In this document: positions 52,938 through 62,200 of the stretch, piece by piece
How the letters are laid out: each line of letters begins with the position of its first letter
How positions within the stretch are numbered: position 1 is the stretch's first letter
Source: Paracoccus alcaliphilus
GTDB taxonomy: Bacteria > Pseudomonadota > Alphaproteobacteria > Rhodobacterales > Rhodobacteraceae
NCBI RefSeq assembly: GCF_028553725.1
Contig: NZ_CP067127.1
Span: forward strand, 241,819-305,818
Reading direction: 5' to 3'
Length of the DNA: 64,000 nucleotides
Translations under genes and position numbers: made by a program
The notes under the pieces: generated by a model
What the model saw: the letters and a program-made list of their open reading frames with translations, nothing else
The model's database searches: none
Told to the model about the DNA's origin: nothing

Positions 52938-53350
52938 CTAGGCTCGCATGTTGGTGCATAGCTTCCAAGCGATGATGTAGCGCGAGAAGTCGTCAAGCAC
53001 CGTCGACAGATACATCCAGCCCCAGCCGATGATCTTGAAGTAGGTGAAGTCGGTCTGCCACATCTCGTTCGGCCGTGTGGTCTTGGTGTGGAACTGATCG
53101 GCCGCCTTGATCACCGCGTAGGCCGGACTGGTGATCAAGTCATGGGCCTTGAGCAACCGGTAAACCGTGGCTTCCGACACGAAGTAGTGTTTCTCGTCGG
53201 TGAAGCGCACGGCCAGTTCGCGCGGGCTGAGATCGGTCGCATCCAACGCCATCTCGACGATCTGGTCCTGGATATCCTCGCCGATGCGGTTCCACACCCG
53301 CCTCGGCGCCGAAGGGCGATCCTCCAGCGCTTCCGGCCCGCCTTCCCGTC
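52938..53350 (-). mobile_element. IS3-family OrfB fragment, both ends missing
   Basis: Translation yields GGPEALEDRPSAPRRVWNRI, VSEATVYRLLKAHDLITSPA and QTDFTYFKIIGWGWMYLSTV then FSRYIIAWKLCTNMRA, the front half of an IS3 integrase. It starts abruptly near 53350 and stops before the second Asp, so it is inert. Confidence 0.8.
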
Positions 53351-53463
53351 CATACCATATGCGCGCAGATGGCAAGGGCAACGTATGGGCGGTGAACAAG
53401 TCACAGGGGCAGGACGACCCGAAGGGCGATCGCGCCTGGCGCATCATCGCTGTTGCCCGCTAA
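53351..53463 (+). pseudogene. C-terminal fragment of an unknown protein
   Basis: Between two IS3 fragments, the plus strand reads RADGKGNVWAVNKSQGQDDP then KGDRAWRIIAVAR and a TAA at 53461. The composition is natural for a protein end. The source gene is not recognised and its 5' part is absent. Confidence 0.35.
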
Positions 53464-53504
53464 GCGTTCCGGCAACCGGGCGTCGGGGAATGGGGCGCAG
53501 TCCG

Positions 53505-54300
53505 GGCCGACAACGCGCCGCGACCAGGCGTCGAGGATCGGCGCGTTATAGGCGAAGCCTTCTTGGATGGCGATGTAGGTCAGATCGGCCACCCAGAGCT
53601 GATCGGGGCCGTGAACCTCAAACCCCTTGGCAATGAACGGAAAGATCAACTCGCCATGATCGCTGTCGGTCGTGCGGACGAAACGCCGGCGGCGCCGCGG
53701 GTTCAGGTCGTTCTCCTTCATCAGCCGCCGCACCTTCTTCGAGTTGACGACGATGCCCCGGTGGCGGAGCTCTGCACCGACTCGGCGGTAGCCGTAGCAC
53801 TCGAACTCGTCGGTGATCGCCCGAATTTCCGCGATGATCGCTGTGTCGCCGGACTTGGGACCGAGATTGGCATAGAAGCCGGACCGTGCGATACTCATCA
53901 GCTCGCATCCCCGCTGGATCGAGAGCCCGCCCGGTCGGCAGTCCCTGATATAGGCCCGCTTCTCGGCGAGCGTCCCGGGCGCTGAGCCCCCTTTAGAAAT
54001 TCGATTTCAAGTGCCTGACGTCGGGCCAGCCGTTCGAGCGCTGCGATCCGGGCTTCGTACTCGGCCATCAGCTCGGCCGCCGCCACGTCGTCGTCGAGGG
54101 CGCCGGCCTTTGCCTTCTCGATCCAGATGCGGATCAGGTTGCGCGACAGGTCGTGGCGACGGCCGAGTGCATGCAGCGTCTCGCCGCCATGATACTCGGC
54201 GACGACCTGGCGCTTGAATTCGGTACTGTGACTGCGGTGGCGTCTGGACATGGGCTTTCTTCCTCTGAAAGCCAGCAGCGGGTCAATTTAACCGGTCTGA
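53505..54300 (-). mobile_element. IS3-family fragment with orfA and the start of orfB
   Basis: orfA (54251 downward: STEFKRQVVAEYHGGETLHA, DLSRNLIRIWIEKAKAGALD) and orfB (53898 downward: IARSGFYANLGPK, ECYGYRRVGAELRHRGIVV, QLWVADLTYIAIQEGFAYN) are present. orfB is cut near 53505 after LDAWSRRVVG, before the remaining catalytic residues. A different IS3 subgroup from the 9.2/46 kb copies. Confidence 0.8.
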
Positions 54301-54359
54301 CTGGTCCACCCCCGGGCGCGCGCTCCAATAAGGGGTCAAAGTTCGGTACGATGACGTAA

Positions 54360-55307
54360 TTGCTGCCGGTGGTCGCCCTGACCCGACCGTTGGCTGCGCT
54401 GTTGGCGAAGAAGGCGCCGCAGGCCGAACGCATCGGCTTCGAGACCGGCGCCATGTCGGGCTGGCTCTGGCACGAGCTGCGCCGGGCCGGCCTGCCGGTG
54501 GTCTGTATCGACGCGCGCCACGCCCATGCCGCGCTGTCGGTGCGAATGAACAAGAGCGACGAGAATGACGCGCGCGGTCTGGCCGAACTGGTCCGGATCG
54601 GGTGGTATCGCGAGGTCGCCGTGAAGAGCGAGGCTAGCCAGCAAGCCCGATCGCTTCTGATCACCCGGTCGCGCCTTGTGCGGATCCGGCGCGATCTGGA
54701 GAACCAGATCCGCGCCATGCTGAAGGAATGCGGCCTGATCTTCCCCCGGTCGATCGGAGGACAGTTCCGGCGCCGGGTGGAGGACATGTCCGGAGAGGAG
54801 CATCTTCTGCGGCCAGTGCTGCGACCGCTGCTCTCTGTCCACGAACATGTCTGTGGCGAGCTGGATGGGCTGGGCCGGCGGGTCCGCCAACTCGCCAGGG
54901 AAGACGAGACCACCCGCCGACTGATGACGGTGCCGGGGATCGGCGTGGTAACGGCGCTCACCTTCCGCCACGCGATCGACGATCCCTCGCGGTTCCGCAA
55001 TGCGGCGACGGTCGGCGCCTATCTCGGGTTGACCCCGCGCCGCAGGCAATCCGGCGAAACCGACACCAACGGCCATGTGTCGCGATGGGGCGACCGGCTG
55101 CTGCGAACCTATCTGTTCGAGGCGGCCAGTGTCCTGCTGCATCGGACCAGGAGATGGTGCGCGCTGAAGGCATGGGGCCTGCGCCTTGCCAAGCGTAACG
55201 GGATGAAGAAGGCCCAGATCGCGGTGGCCCGGAAGCTGGCCGTGATCCTCCATTGCATCTGGGTCGACGGCACGGTCTTCGAATGGGGGAAAGAAAGGAC
55301 GGCATGA
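54360..55307 (+). pseudogene. IS110-family transposase, N-terminus missing
   Basis: About 300 residues: [40 protein letters not shown] and [16 protein letters not shown] belong to the DEDD part. The C-terminal transposase_20 region is [20 protein letters not shown] with [20 protein letters not shown]. The first 50-60 residues with the first catalytic Asp (GIDVS motif) are absent, so it is inactive. 55308-55643 holds no gene; part of it must be the IS right end. Confidence 0.8.
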
Positions 55308-55643
55308 CCTCCGCCTGACCCGACCCCGAGATTGCAGGCCTGACGCCAGACCTGTGATGTCCCGCCGGGACGGTGGTCGCGGTGACCTCGTTCAATCGGC
55401 TGCAGGCCCGCAAGGCACCTGCGAGGCGTACGTTGAGGCCCCGACCCGGACATCAACATGAGGCCATGACCTCGAAAAGGACCATGATCCCGGCACGGAC
55501 AGAGAAAGTCGCTTGACGAAGACCCGCAATTAAAGGGCCGAATTGACAGCCCATGTCCTGATGACCTTCAAAAATCCCATGTCGATCACTCCATGTACTC
55601 CCAGCTGGTTCAAGCCGAGGCAAGGTTGCACATGGGTCAATTC

Positions 55644-56558
55644 TCAGTGGCAATCAACAGCGCCGGGGCCGGGATCGCCGTCGTGACTCTGCGGCGGCTG
55701 GGCCCCCTGCCATGTGCAGGTCTTGGATGCCGAAACTGTAGCCTGCGCCATCGCCTGCGACAGTCCCTCGCCCGCGCCCAATGCCGCCGCCAACGCCCCG
55801 ACGAAAGTGTCCCCGGCACCGGTCGTATCGACGACCTTTGTGGCAGGGGCATCGCAATGCAGCATGGCGCCGTCGGACCCGTGCCAATCCACCCCCTGCG
55901 CACCACGGGTCAGCACCAGATCGCAGCCATGACGTCGCGCCAGCGCCGCAGGCGTCGCGACACCACCCGCGCCGTGGCGGATGATGGTTTCCGCCTCGAT
56001 TTCATTCACCACCAGAATATCGGCCAGTTGCAGAAGCTCGTCCACACGCTGCGGATCGTTCTCCGGATCGGCAGGAGCGAAATTCACGATCACCCTGCCG
56101 CCCGCCGCCCGGACCCGACGGGCACAAGCGATGTTTTCGGTCATGCCGACCTCCATCTGCATGACGCAGATCGTCCGGTTGTCGAGAGGCAGCGCATCCA
56201 GCCATTCCGCTGCGATGCGGGTATTCGCGCCGCTGGCAACGGTGATGGCGTTCTCGCCATGCTGATCGACGGAAATGAAGGCCAGCCCTGTCGGTGCGGC
56301 GACCTGATGAATGGCGTCGGTATCGACTCCATGCGCGGCGAAATTCGCCACGCAGTCGCGACCGAAGGCATCATCGCCGACGGCGCCAACCATGACGACC
56401 CTGCGATCCGACACCCGGGCAGCGGCCACCGCCTGATTGGCGCCCTTGCCGCCGAAACAGGTCTCGTAACCCGGCGCCAGGACTGTTTCACCCGGGCGGG
56501 CAATCTCGGCCACCCGCGAGACCAGATCGACATTGATCGAACCGAAGACGATGATCAT
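55644..56558 (-). CDS. ribokinase-type PfkB sugar kinase
   Basis: A 304-residue PfkB kinase: VFGSINVDLVSRVAEIARPG, CFGGKGANQAVAAARVSD (substrate site) and VDTTGAGDTFVGALAAALGA (anion hole and catalytic Asp). The length is normal for ribokinases. It is the last gene of the GntR operon. Together with the RpiB-like isomerase it implies phosphorylation and isomerisation of a pentose or related sugar. Whether ribose is the true substrate is not shown. Confidence 0.85.
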   Translation of the reverse strand: MIIVFGSINVDLVSRVAEIARPGETVLAPGYETCFGGKGANQAVAAARVSDRRVVMVGAVGDDAFGRDCVANFAAHGVDTDAIHQVAAPTGLAFISVDQHGENAITVASGANTRIAAEWLDALPLDNRTICVMQMEVGMTENIACARRVRAAGGRVIVNFAPADPENDPQRVDELLQLADILVVNEIEAETIIRHGAGGVATPAALARRHGCDLVLTRGAQGVDWHGSDGAMLHCDAPATKVVDTTGAGDTFVGALAAALGAGEGLSQAMAQATVSASKTCTWQGAQPPQSHDGDPGPGAVDCH

Positions 56559-56582
56559 CCGAAACCCCTGCCTTGTTGCACC

Positions 56583-56607
56583 GCGGCGGCACGAGTGATC
56601 CCGCCGC
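56583..56607. promoter_or_regulatory. intra-operon hairpin after the binding-protein gene
   Basis: GCGGCGG (56583-56589) pairs with CCGCCGC (56601-56607) in the gap between the binding-protein stop and the ribokinase start. Such hairpins often stabilise the abundant binding-protein mRNA or dampen the next gene. A second one (GCCGGG 57449-57454 / CCCGGC 57464-57469) precedes the binding-protein gene. Confidence 0.5.
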
Positions 56608-56631
56608 AGTCATTTTTCAGTGCGACTGTAG

Positions 56632-57429
56632 TTATTGCAGCATTTCTTCGGGCAGCGACGTGCCGTGATACTTCTCGTAAATCTCGTTCAGCTTGCCATT
56701 CTTCAGGTTGACCTCGACCCATTCGTCAAGCTTCGCCTTCAGTTCCGGTTCGTTCTTGCGCAGGCCGATGGCCAGATCGAAGGTCTCAAGCGTGAATTTG
56801 GGCTCGAAAGCAAGCTGGGGGTTACGCTCGCCGATCTGCTGCACCAGCGTCTCGGATGTCGCGACGGCCTTGGCCTGGCCGCTGACGGCGGCGGTGACCA
56901 TCGTCGCATCGTCGTCATAGCGGGTGACGCTGAAACCACGCTCGGCTGCCTGGGGCGTCAGGTGGGTGTCCTGAGTCGTGCCGCGGGTCACCGAAATCGC
57001 GACGCCCTGCACATCCTCCCAGCCCGCAATATCCGAGGCCGCAGGCGCGCCGACAACCGAGCGAAGCGCAGCGTAGGGCGCCGAGAAATCAATCACCTCG
57101 CCCCGTTCCGGCGTGACCGACAGGGTGGAAATAACGATATCCGCCTTGTTGGTTTGCAGGTTCGGGATGCGCGTGGCGCCGGTGGTTTCGACGAATTCCA
57201 GCTCCAACCCCCAGTCTTCGGCCAGCAGACGCGCGGTTTCGACGTCGGACCCGATCGGTTGCAGGTCATCGTCCAGCATTCCCGATGGCGGAATTGCAAG
57301 ATCTGTGGCGACCCGGATCTTTCCGGCGGCCATGATATCGGCATATTGATCCGCCATCACCGTTGCGGGCACCTGCGCCAATACGGCGGCAGTCATGCCG
57401 GCAGCCAGCATCCTTTTAAGATTCTTCAT
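56632..57429 (-). CDS. ABC transporter periplasmic binding protein (SBP family 3, amino-acid type)
   Basis: A 265-residue protein with a signal peptide (KNLKRMLAAGMTAAVLAQVP, cleavage after VMA). The mature start GKIRVATDLAIPPSGMLDDD, then ETARLLAEDWGLELEFVETT and IGLRKNEPELKAKLDEWVEV are the family-3 pattern. It binds the transported solute in the periplasm and docks on the two permeases encoded upstream. The ligand is unknown; the sugar-type enzymes in the operon suggest it need not be an amino acid. Confidence 0.85.
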   Translation of the reverse strand: MKNLKRMLAAGMTAAVLAQVPATVMADQYADIMAAGKIRVATDLAIPPSGMLDDDLQPIGSDVETARLLAEDWGLELEFVETTGATRIPNLQTNKADIVISTLSVTPERGEVIDFSAPYAALRSVVGAPAASDIAGWEDVQGVAISVTRGTTQDTHLTPQAAERGFSVTRYDDDATMVTAAVSGQAKAVATSETLVQQIGERNPQLAFEPKFTLETFDLAIGLRKNEPELKAKLDEWVEVNLKNGKLNEIYEKYHGTSLPEEMLQ

Positions 57430-57471
57430 CGTTTCTCCTCCACTATTGGCCGGGTGTCACACCCCCGGCGG

Positions 57472-58197
57472 TCAAAGTTCGTTTGACACGAAATCGCGCA
57501 GTTCGGGTGTGGCGGGCGCGGACAGGATTTCGGGTCCGCCCTGTTCATGCACCTTGCCTTCGTGCATGAAGACGATCTTGTCGGCGATACGCCGCGCAAA
57601 ATTCATCTCATGGGTCACCATGATCATCGTCATGCCGCTGTTGGCCAGTTGCTCGATCACGCGAAGAACCTCGCCGGTCAGCTTGGGATCGAGGGCCGAG
57701 GTCACCTCGTCGAACAGCATCACTTTTGGCTGCATCGCCAATGAACGCGCGATCGCCGCCCGCTGCTGCTGACCGCCTGAAAGCTGTTCTGGATAGGCGG
57801 ATGCCTTGTCGGCCAGTCCGACCTTGGCCAGGACATCCGATGCCACCTGCCTTGCTTCGGATTTCGGCATGCGCTTGACTGAAACCGGCCCCAAGGTGAT
57901 GTTCTGCTCGACCGTCAGATGCGGGAACAGATTATAGCTCTGGAACACGATGCCAACGTCGAGGCGCAGTTTGCGCAGTTCCAGAGCAGGGTCGGCGACC
58001 TGATGGCCGCAGACCTCGATCCGGCCGCTGTCTATCTGCTCCAGCCGGTCGATGCAGCGCAGGGCGGTGCTTTTGCCGGATCCGCTGGCGCCGATCAACG
58101 CCATGACCTGCCCCTTTTCGACCGAAAAGGACACGCCATGCAGAACCGTTACTGCACCGAAACTTTTTTTCACATTGTCGAGGACGACGATGGACAT
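57472..58197 (-). CDS. ABC transporter ATP-binding protein (amino-acid type)
   Basis: A 241-residue ATPase: Walker A GASGSGKSTALRC, Q-loop IVFQSYNLFPHLTVEQNI, signature LSGGQQQRAAIARSLAMQP, Walker B VMLFDEVTSALDP, H-loop MIMVTHEMNFARRIAD. It is the GlnQ/ArtP-like type. It forms one transporter with the neighbouring permeases and binding protein. Confidence 0.92.
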   Translation of the reverse strand: MSIVVLDNVKKSFGAVTVLHGVSFSVEKGQVMALIGASGSGKSTALRCIDRLEQIDSGRIEVCGHQVADPALELRKLRLDVGIVFQSYNLFPHLTVEQNITLGPVSVKRMPKSEARQVASDVLAKVGLADKASAYPEQLSGGQQQRAAIARSLAMQPKVMLFDEVTSALDPKLTGEVLRVIEQLANSGMTMIMVTHEMNFARRIADKIVFMHEGKVHEQGGPEILSAPATPELRDFVSNEL

Positions 58198-58218
58198 GAG
58201 GTGCTCCGAATTGAATTG

Positions 58219-58893
58219 TCAGGCCGAGACGGCTTCGATTGTCTGCAGGCGCGCGCTACCCGTCCGCTCCAGCCGGCGACTGAACAGGGAAACGGGAAAG
58301 CACAGGCAGAAATAGAGACCGGCGACGATCAGATAGATCATGAACGGCTCGAAGATCGAGTTGTTGATAAGCTGGCCCGCGCGGGTCAGTTCGACAAAGC
58401 CCACGACGGACGCCAGAGAGGTGTTCTTGATGATCTGGACCGAAAAGCCGACCGTGGGCGGGGTGGCGATGCGGATCGCCTGGGGCAGGATCACCTTGAA
58501 CATCCGCTGCCCGCGATTCATCGCCAGGCATTCGGCGGCCTCCCACTGTGCGCGAGGCACGGACTGGATCGCCCCGCGCCAGATCTCGCCCAGATAGGCG
58601 CTGACATAGATGGTCATGGACAGGCCCGCCGCAAACAGCGGCGATATGGAAAAGCCCAGTGTCGGCAGCCCGAAATAGGTCACGAACATGATGACCAGCA
58701 GCGGCGTGCCCTGAACCAGCTGAACATAGCCGGTCGTCAGGATACGAATGATCCTTTGCGGGGCGATCCGTCCCAGCGCCACCGCAAAGCCTGCCAGACC
58801 TCCGCCGCCGAACGCCATCAGCGACAGCACGAGGGTCCAGACCGCACCGTCAAGCAGGAACCCGAGATGGTTGAAGTTGAGAGCCGTATTCAT
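58219..58893 (-). CDS. amino-acid-type ABC transporter permease
   Basis: 224 residues with about five hydrophobic helices. The HisM/GlnP-type EAA loop is visible: GEIWRGAIQSVPRAQWEAAE followed by ILPQAIRIATPPTVG. Second permease of the operon, 9 nt after the first one's stop. Confidence 0.88.
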   Translation of the reverse strand: MNTALNFNHLGFLLDGAVWTLVLSLMAFGGGGLAGFAVALGRIAPQRIIRILTTGYVQLVQGTPLLVIMFVTYFGLPTLGFSISPLFAAGLSMTIYVSAYLGEIWRGAIQSVPRAQWEAAECLAMNRGQRMFKVILPQAIRIATPPTVGFSVQIIKNTSLASVVGFVELTRAGQLINNSIFEPFMIYLIVAGLYFCLCFPVSLFSRRLERTGSARLQTIEAVSA

Positions 58894-58902
58894 GTTCAGA
58901 TC

Positions 58903-59580
58903 CTACAGGCTGGTTCCAAGACGTCGGCGGCGCGGAAAGATGATCATGCTGATCCCCCAGAAGACCGCGCGCATGGCCAGCGACAGCGCGACATAGATCA
59001 GCGCGATCAGCAGATAGGTCTCCAGTGGACGATAGGTCGCGGACTGGATGAAGTTGGCCGCCGCCGTCAATTCCTCGGTCGAGATCTGCGAAGTCACCGA
59101 CGAGGCGAGCATCAGCAGGATGAACTGGCTGGACAGGGACGGATAGACCCGCTCCATCGCGGGTCTCAGCGCGACATGCCAGTATTGCTGAAGTTTCGTC
59201 AGCCCCAGCGTCTCGGCTGCCTCCCACTGGCCGCGATGGATCGAATCGAAGCCGGCCCGCATGATCTCGGCGGTATAGGCGCCGACATTGATCGTCAGGG
59301 CGATGATGGCGACGGTGACCGCCGACAACGACAAGCCAAGGCTGGACAGGCCGAAATAGACAAGGAAAATCTGCACCAGAAAGGGCGTGTTGCGGATTGC
59401 CTCAACATAAACTCCCGCGATTGATGCGGCAAAGCGGAAATGCGACCGGCGCGCGACGGCGCAGAGGGTTCCAAGCAGAAAGCCCGTCAGCGTCGTCACC
59501 GCGGCCAGTTGAACGGTCAGCCAGGCGCCGTCCATCAGCATCTGCCAACGGGCGATGATGGGTGTGAAGTCCAGTATCAT
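58903..59580 (-). CDS. amino-acid-type ABC transporter permease
   Basis: 225 residues with the EAA loop EIMRAGFDSIHRGQWEAAET followed by ALRPAMERVYPSL. The start codon overlaps the stop of the dehydrogenase gene by 4 nt, so translation is coupled. Confidence 0.88.
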   Translation of the reverse strand: MILDFTPIIARWQMLMDGAWLTVQLAAVTTLTGFLLGTLCAVARRSHFRFAASIAGVYVEAIRNTPFLVQIFLVYFGLSSLGLSLSAVTVAIIALTINVGAYTAEIMRAGFDSIHRGQWEAAETLGLTKLQQYWHVALRPAMERVYPSLSSQFILLMLASSVTSQISTEELTAAANFIQSATYRPLETYLLIALIYVALSLAMRAVFWGISMIIFPRRRRLGTSL

Positions 59581-60500
59581 GCGAGGCTCGCCGTGGCGTC
59601 GCGCCGGGTCGGCCGTCCCGTCAGGCGGTCATAGACGCGGAACAGCGCCTGATTGCCATTCGCGCCCTCGCCATGCGCCTGCGCGGCGATATATTGCGAC
59701 GCGACAAGGCCGGTGGCGGGCAATGGAACCAGATTCTGCTGGGCCTCGCCCAGAACCAGACGCAGATCCTTCATCATCAGGTCGATGCGGAATCCGGCCG
59801 AGGTGTCGCCCTCGATCATCGCCTCGCCCAGCTTTTCAAGCATCCACGAACTGGCCGAGCCACCCATCAGGACCTCCCGCATCTGCACAAGGTCGATATC
59901 GCAGGCCCGTCCCAATGCGAAAGCTTCGCAAATGGCCTGAAGATTGATGCCGCAGATCAACTGGTTGCACAGCTTGACGGTCTGTCCCGCGCCCGAGGCG
60001 CCGACATGGTTGATTGTCGTGCCCATGCCTTGCAGGAACGGGCGCGCACGCTCGAAGGCAGCAGCCTCGCCGCCAACCATGATCGTCAGCGTGGCATCCC
60101 TTGCGCCGACAGGACCGCCCGAAACCGGCGCATCCAGCATCCGGACACCAGCCTTCAGCAGGTCAGCGGCCAGAATACGGGTCGCCTCGGGGGCGATGGT
60201 GCTCATGTCCACATAAAGCCCGCCGCGTGGCGGATTGGACAGCAGCCCGCCCTTCCCGCGCACGACATCCTCGACCTGCGGCGTATCGGGCAACATCGAG
60301 ATGACGATATCGGCATCGGTGGTTGCCTCTGCGATGGTAACCGCGGGCGTAACACCGGTTCCAGCCATCGCCTCGATCGCGGTCGGGACGACATCATAGG
60401 CCTTTACCGCGAAACCGGCCACCGCCAGATTGCGGGCCATTTCGCGGCCCATGACCCCCAGCCCGAGGAAGCCGACACTTCCCTTCACCTGCACAGACAT
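59577..60500 (-). CDS. beta-hydroxyacid dehydrogenase (3-HIBDH/GarR-like), NAD(P)-dependent
   Basis: The ATG at 60500 with GGAGGAGG upstream is the true start; the frame extends to 60701 without support. The 307-residue protein has the Rossmann motif GFLGLGVMGREMARNLAVAG, the substrate motif DAPVSGGPVGARDATLTIMV and the catalytic Lys in GAGQTVKLCNQLICGI. Family enzymes oxidise or reduce small hydroxyacids (hydroxyisobutyrate, tartronate semialdehyde, threonate). Its place among sugar enzymes suggests a sugar-acid step. Confidence 0.88.
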   Translation of the reverse strand: MSVQVKGSVGFLGLGVMGREMARNLAVAGFAVKAYDVVPTAIEAMAGTGVTPAVTIAEATTDADIVISMLPDTPQVEDVVRGKGGLLSNPPRGGLYVDMSTIAPEATRILAADLLKAGVRMLDAPVSGGPVGARDATLTIMVGGEAAAFERARPFLQGMGTTINHVGASGAGQTVKLCNQLICGINLQAICEAFALGRACDIDLVQMREVLMGGSASSWMLEKLGEAMIEGDTSAGFRIDLMMKDLRLVLGEAQQNLVPLPATGLVASQYIAAQAHGEGANGNQALFRVYDRLTGRPTRRDATASLA

Positions 60501-60565
60501 TGTCTGCCTCCTCCCAGATTTCTGTTTTCCGACGCGATATCTCTCCTCAGGCATCCGGTCGGTAG

Positions 60566-61012
60566 TCAGTTTTCTTCTTCCAGCTGCGCCAGCTTTTCGA
60601 CCCGGCGGATGAAGTCCGGATCCTGCACGAAACGGGCGTCCAGAAACGACTGCACCAAATCGCGTGCCAGCCATGCGCCGACGATCTGTGCGCCGATACA
60701 CATCACATTCACATCGTCATGCTCGACCGCCTGATGGGCCGAATGCACATCGTGGCAAACCGCGGCGCGGATTCCCTTGATCTTGTTAGCCGCGATGACA
60801 GCCCCGACGCCGGTGCCGCAGATCAGCAGACCACGTTCGGCCTCTCCGCTGCGGACCTTCTGACAAAGGCTGCGGGCGATATCGGGGAAATCCACCGGAT
60901 CGGGGTCGAAGCTGCCGATATCGACAAGGTCGTGACCAAGCTCACGCAGGAATCCCGCGACGTTCTCTTTAAGGTGATACCCGGCGTGGTCGCTACCGAT
61001 CACGATCTGCAT
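60566..61012 (-). CDS. RpiB/LacAB-family sugar-phosphate isomerase
   Basis: 148 residues from the ATG at 61012: IVIGSDHAGYHLKENVAGFL, FPDIARSLCQKV and the active-site LLICGTGVGAVIAANKIKGI with catalytic Cys, followed by CHDVHSAHQAVEHDDVNV. RpiB proteins interconvert ribose-5-P and ribulose-5-P; relatives act on allose, galactose or tetrose phosphates. It overlaps the GntR gene by 20 nt. Confidence 0.88.
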   Translation of the reverse strand: MQIVIGSDHAGYHLKENVAGFLRELGHDLVDIGSFDPDPVDFPDIARSLCQKVRSGEAERGLLICGTGVGAVIAANKIKGIRAAVCHDVHSAHQAVEHDDVNVMCIGAQIVGAWLARDLVQSFLDARFVQDPDFIRRVEKLAQLEEEN

Positions 61013-61799
61013 TCTGCTCTCCTTGAGTGTTTCTGGTCCCTGATGCGGGGCTCTGCAGGTTGGCGGCGACGTTGCGAAAACCGGCTTTGCGCCTGAAGTC
61101 GGCACCGATCTCGAAATGCCGCGTCAGCAATTCGTCGGCCACACCCGCATCGCGCGCGGCAATCGCCTCGAAAATCTTGCGATGATGGTCGATCAGGAAT
61201 TCCTCGATCCCCTCGACCTGGATGATCTGCTCGCGACGGTCGAGATGCGAGCGCATCATCAGTGAGGCGATCGACGAATAAAGACTGATCAGCGTGGGTG
61301 AGCCGCCCGCCTGCACCAAAGCCTCGTGAAAGCGGAAATCGGCGCGCCCGCCCGCTTCGGGGTCGCGGATGGTTTCCACGATGTCATACAGGCGTTCGGC
61401 CAGACGGTCGAAATCGGCCTGCCCGGCACGGCGGCAGGCCAGACGGATGGCGTGGTGCTCGATGGCGACACGCGCCTCCATGATATCGTCGATGACCTCC
61501 GACTGCTGTGCCAGAGCGAAGGTGAAGAACTCTCCCAGCGTCGAAACATCGGGCCGGCTGACAATGGTGCCCACGCCGTGGCGGATCTCGACCGCACCGA
61601 TCATGGCCAGCGCCCGCAAGGCTTCCCGCAGCACCTGCCGGCTGACACCAAGGCGGGCCGAAAGCTCTCTCTCGGGCAACAGGCAATCGCCGGTCTTCAG
61701 TTCACCCGACAGCAACTGTTCGCGCAGATAGGCCACGACGCTTGCGTAACCCCCCTTTGCTTCCGTCTTTTCACGAACGATCGACACAAATCCGCCCAT
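60993..61799 (-). CDS. FadR/GntR-family transcriptional regulator
   Basis: A 268-residue protein. The winged helix is YASVVAYLREQLLSGELKTG, LPERELSARLGVSRQVLREA and LRALAMIGAVEIRHGVGTIV. The FCD domain has FRFHEALVQAGGSPTLISLY and a metal-binding His pattern (DHHRKIFEAIAARD). It is the first gene of the operon and probably represses it through the palindrome at 61811-61821. Confidence 0.9.
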   Translation of the reverse strand: MGGFVSIVREKTEAKGGYASVVAYLREQLLSGELKTGDCLLPERELSARLGVSRQVLREALRALAMIGAVEIRHGVGTIVSRPDVSTLGEFFTFALAQQSEVIDDIMEARVAIEHHAIRLACRRAGQADFDRLAERLYDIVETIRDPEAGGRADFRFHEALVQAGGSPTLISLYSSIASLMMRSHLDRREQIIQVEGIEEFLIDHHRKIFEAIAARDAGVADELLTRHFEIGADFRRKAGFRNVAANLQSPASGTRNTQGEQNADRDR

Positions 61800-61810
61800 T
61801 CATCTTACCG

Positions 61811-61821
61811 TGGTATGACCA
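61811..61821. promoter_or_regulatory. GntR/FadR-type operator TGGT-N3-ACCA
   Basis: TGGTATGACCA, an exact palindrome with the TGGT-N3-ACCA form bound by FadR-subfamily regulators, lies 11 nt upstream of the GntR start codon. A half-site TGGTATCA follows at about 61823-61830. Autoregulation of the catabolic operon is likely. Confidence 0.7.
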
Positions 61822-61830
61822 CTGGTATCA

Positions 61831-62134
61831 GATTGTCGATCCATGTCAAGATGCCGTCACATCCCGCCCGTGTCGAAGCTTGCCGGAGTACTGACGCGGA
61901 AACCGACCGGATGGGTGGCGAGAAAGACGCGGACGACAACCTCAAGCCGTTCTCGCAGCGTTCCGCAGGATCCGCAGTTAGCGCGGAGATGAGGGCTGCC
62001 GCCGCGGTGCCCGCGCCTGTCTCTTTCCACCAGTCAGTATATTAATTTCCAACTATTACAGCATTATATATATAATATACCGCATTATAACATCTTTCTG
62101 CGGCTTACTTCCCACTTTTCCTGAGGTCTTCATT
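61831..62134. other. 304-bp intergenic region, AT-rich at 62035-62100
   Basis: No gene supported. The AT-rich block (ATATATATAATATA) is the only long one in this part. It may hold a promoter or be linked to the recombination site that follows. Confidence 0.3.
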
Positions 62135-62163
62135 CCTGCCGATAAGGTGCAGTTATCGGCAGG
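62135..62163. other. dif-like recombination core site
   Basis: Left arm CCTGCCGATAA (62135-62145) and right arm TTATCGGCAGG (62153-62163) are perfect 11-bp inverted copies around a 7-bp centre. Xer core sites have two 11-bp arms around 6-8 bp, with ATAA and TTAT at the inner edges, as here. It lies 38 bp before a tyrosine recombinase start, so it is probably that enzyme's crossover site for multimer resolution. Confidence 0.7.
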
Positions 62164-62200
62164 CTTGACCGCAGCCCCGGCAATGCGGCAGACTGCCGCC

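Noticed and set aside
57919..59424. 501-codon plus-strand frame over the ABC permease genes
   Set aside because: The minus strand carries three well-conserved transporter genes there; the plus frame has shadow composition only.
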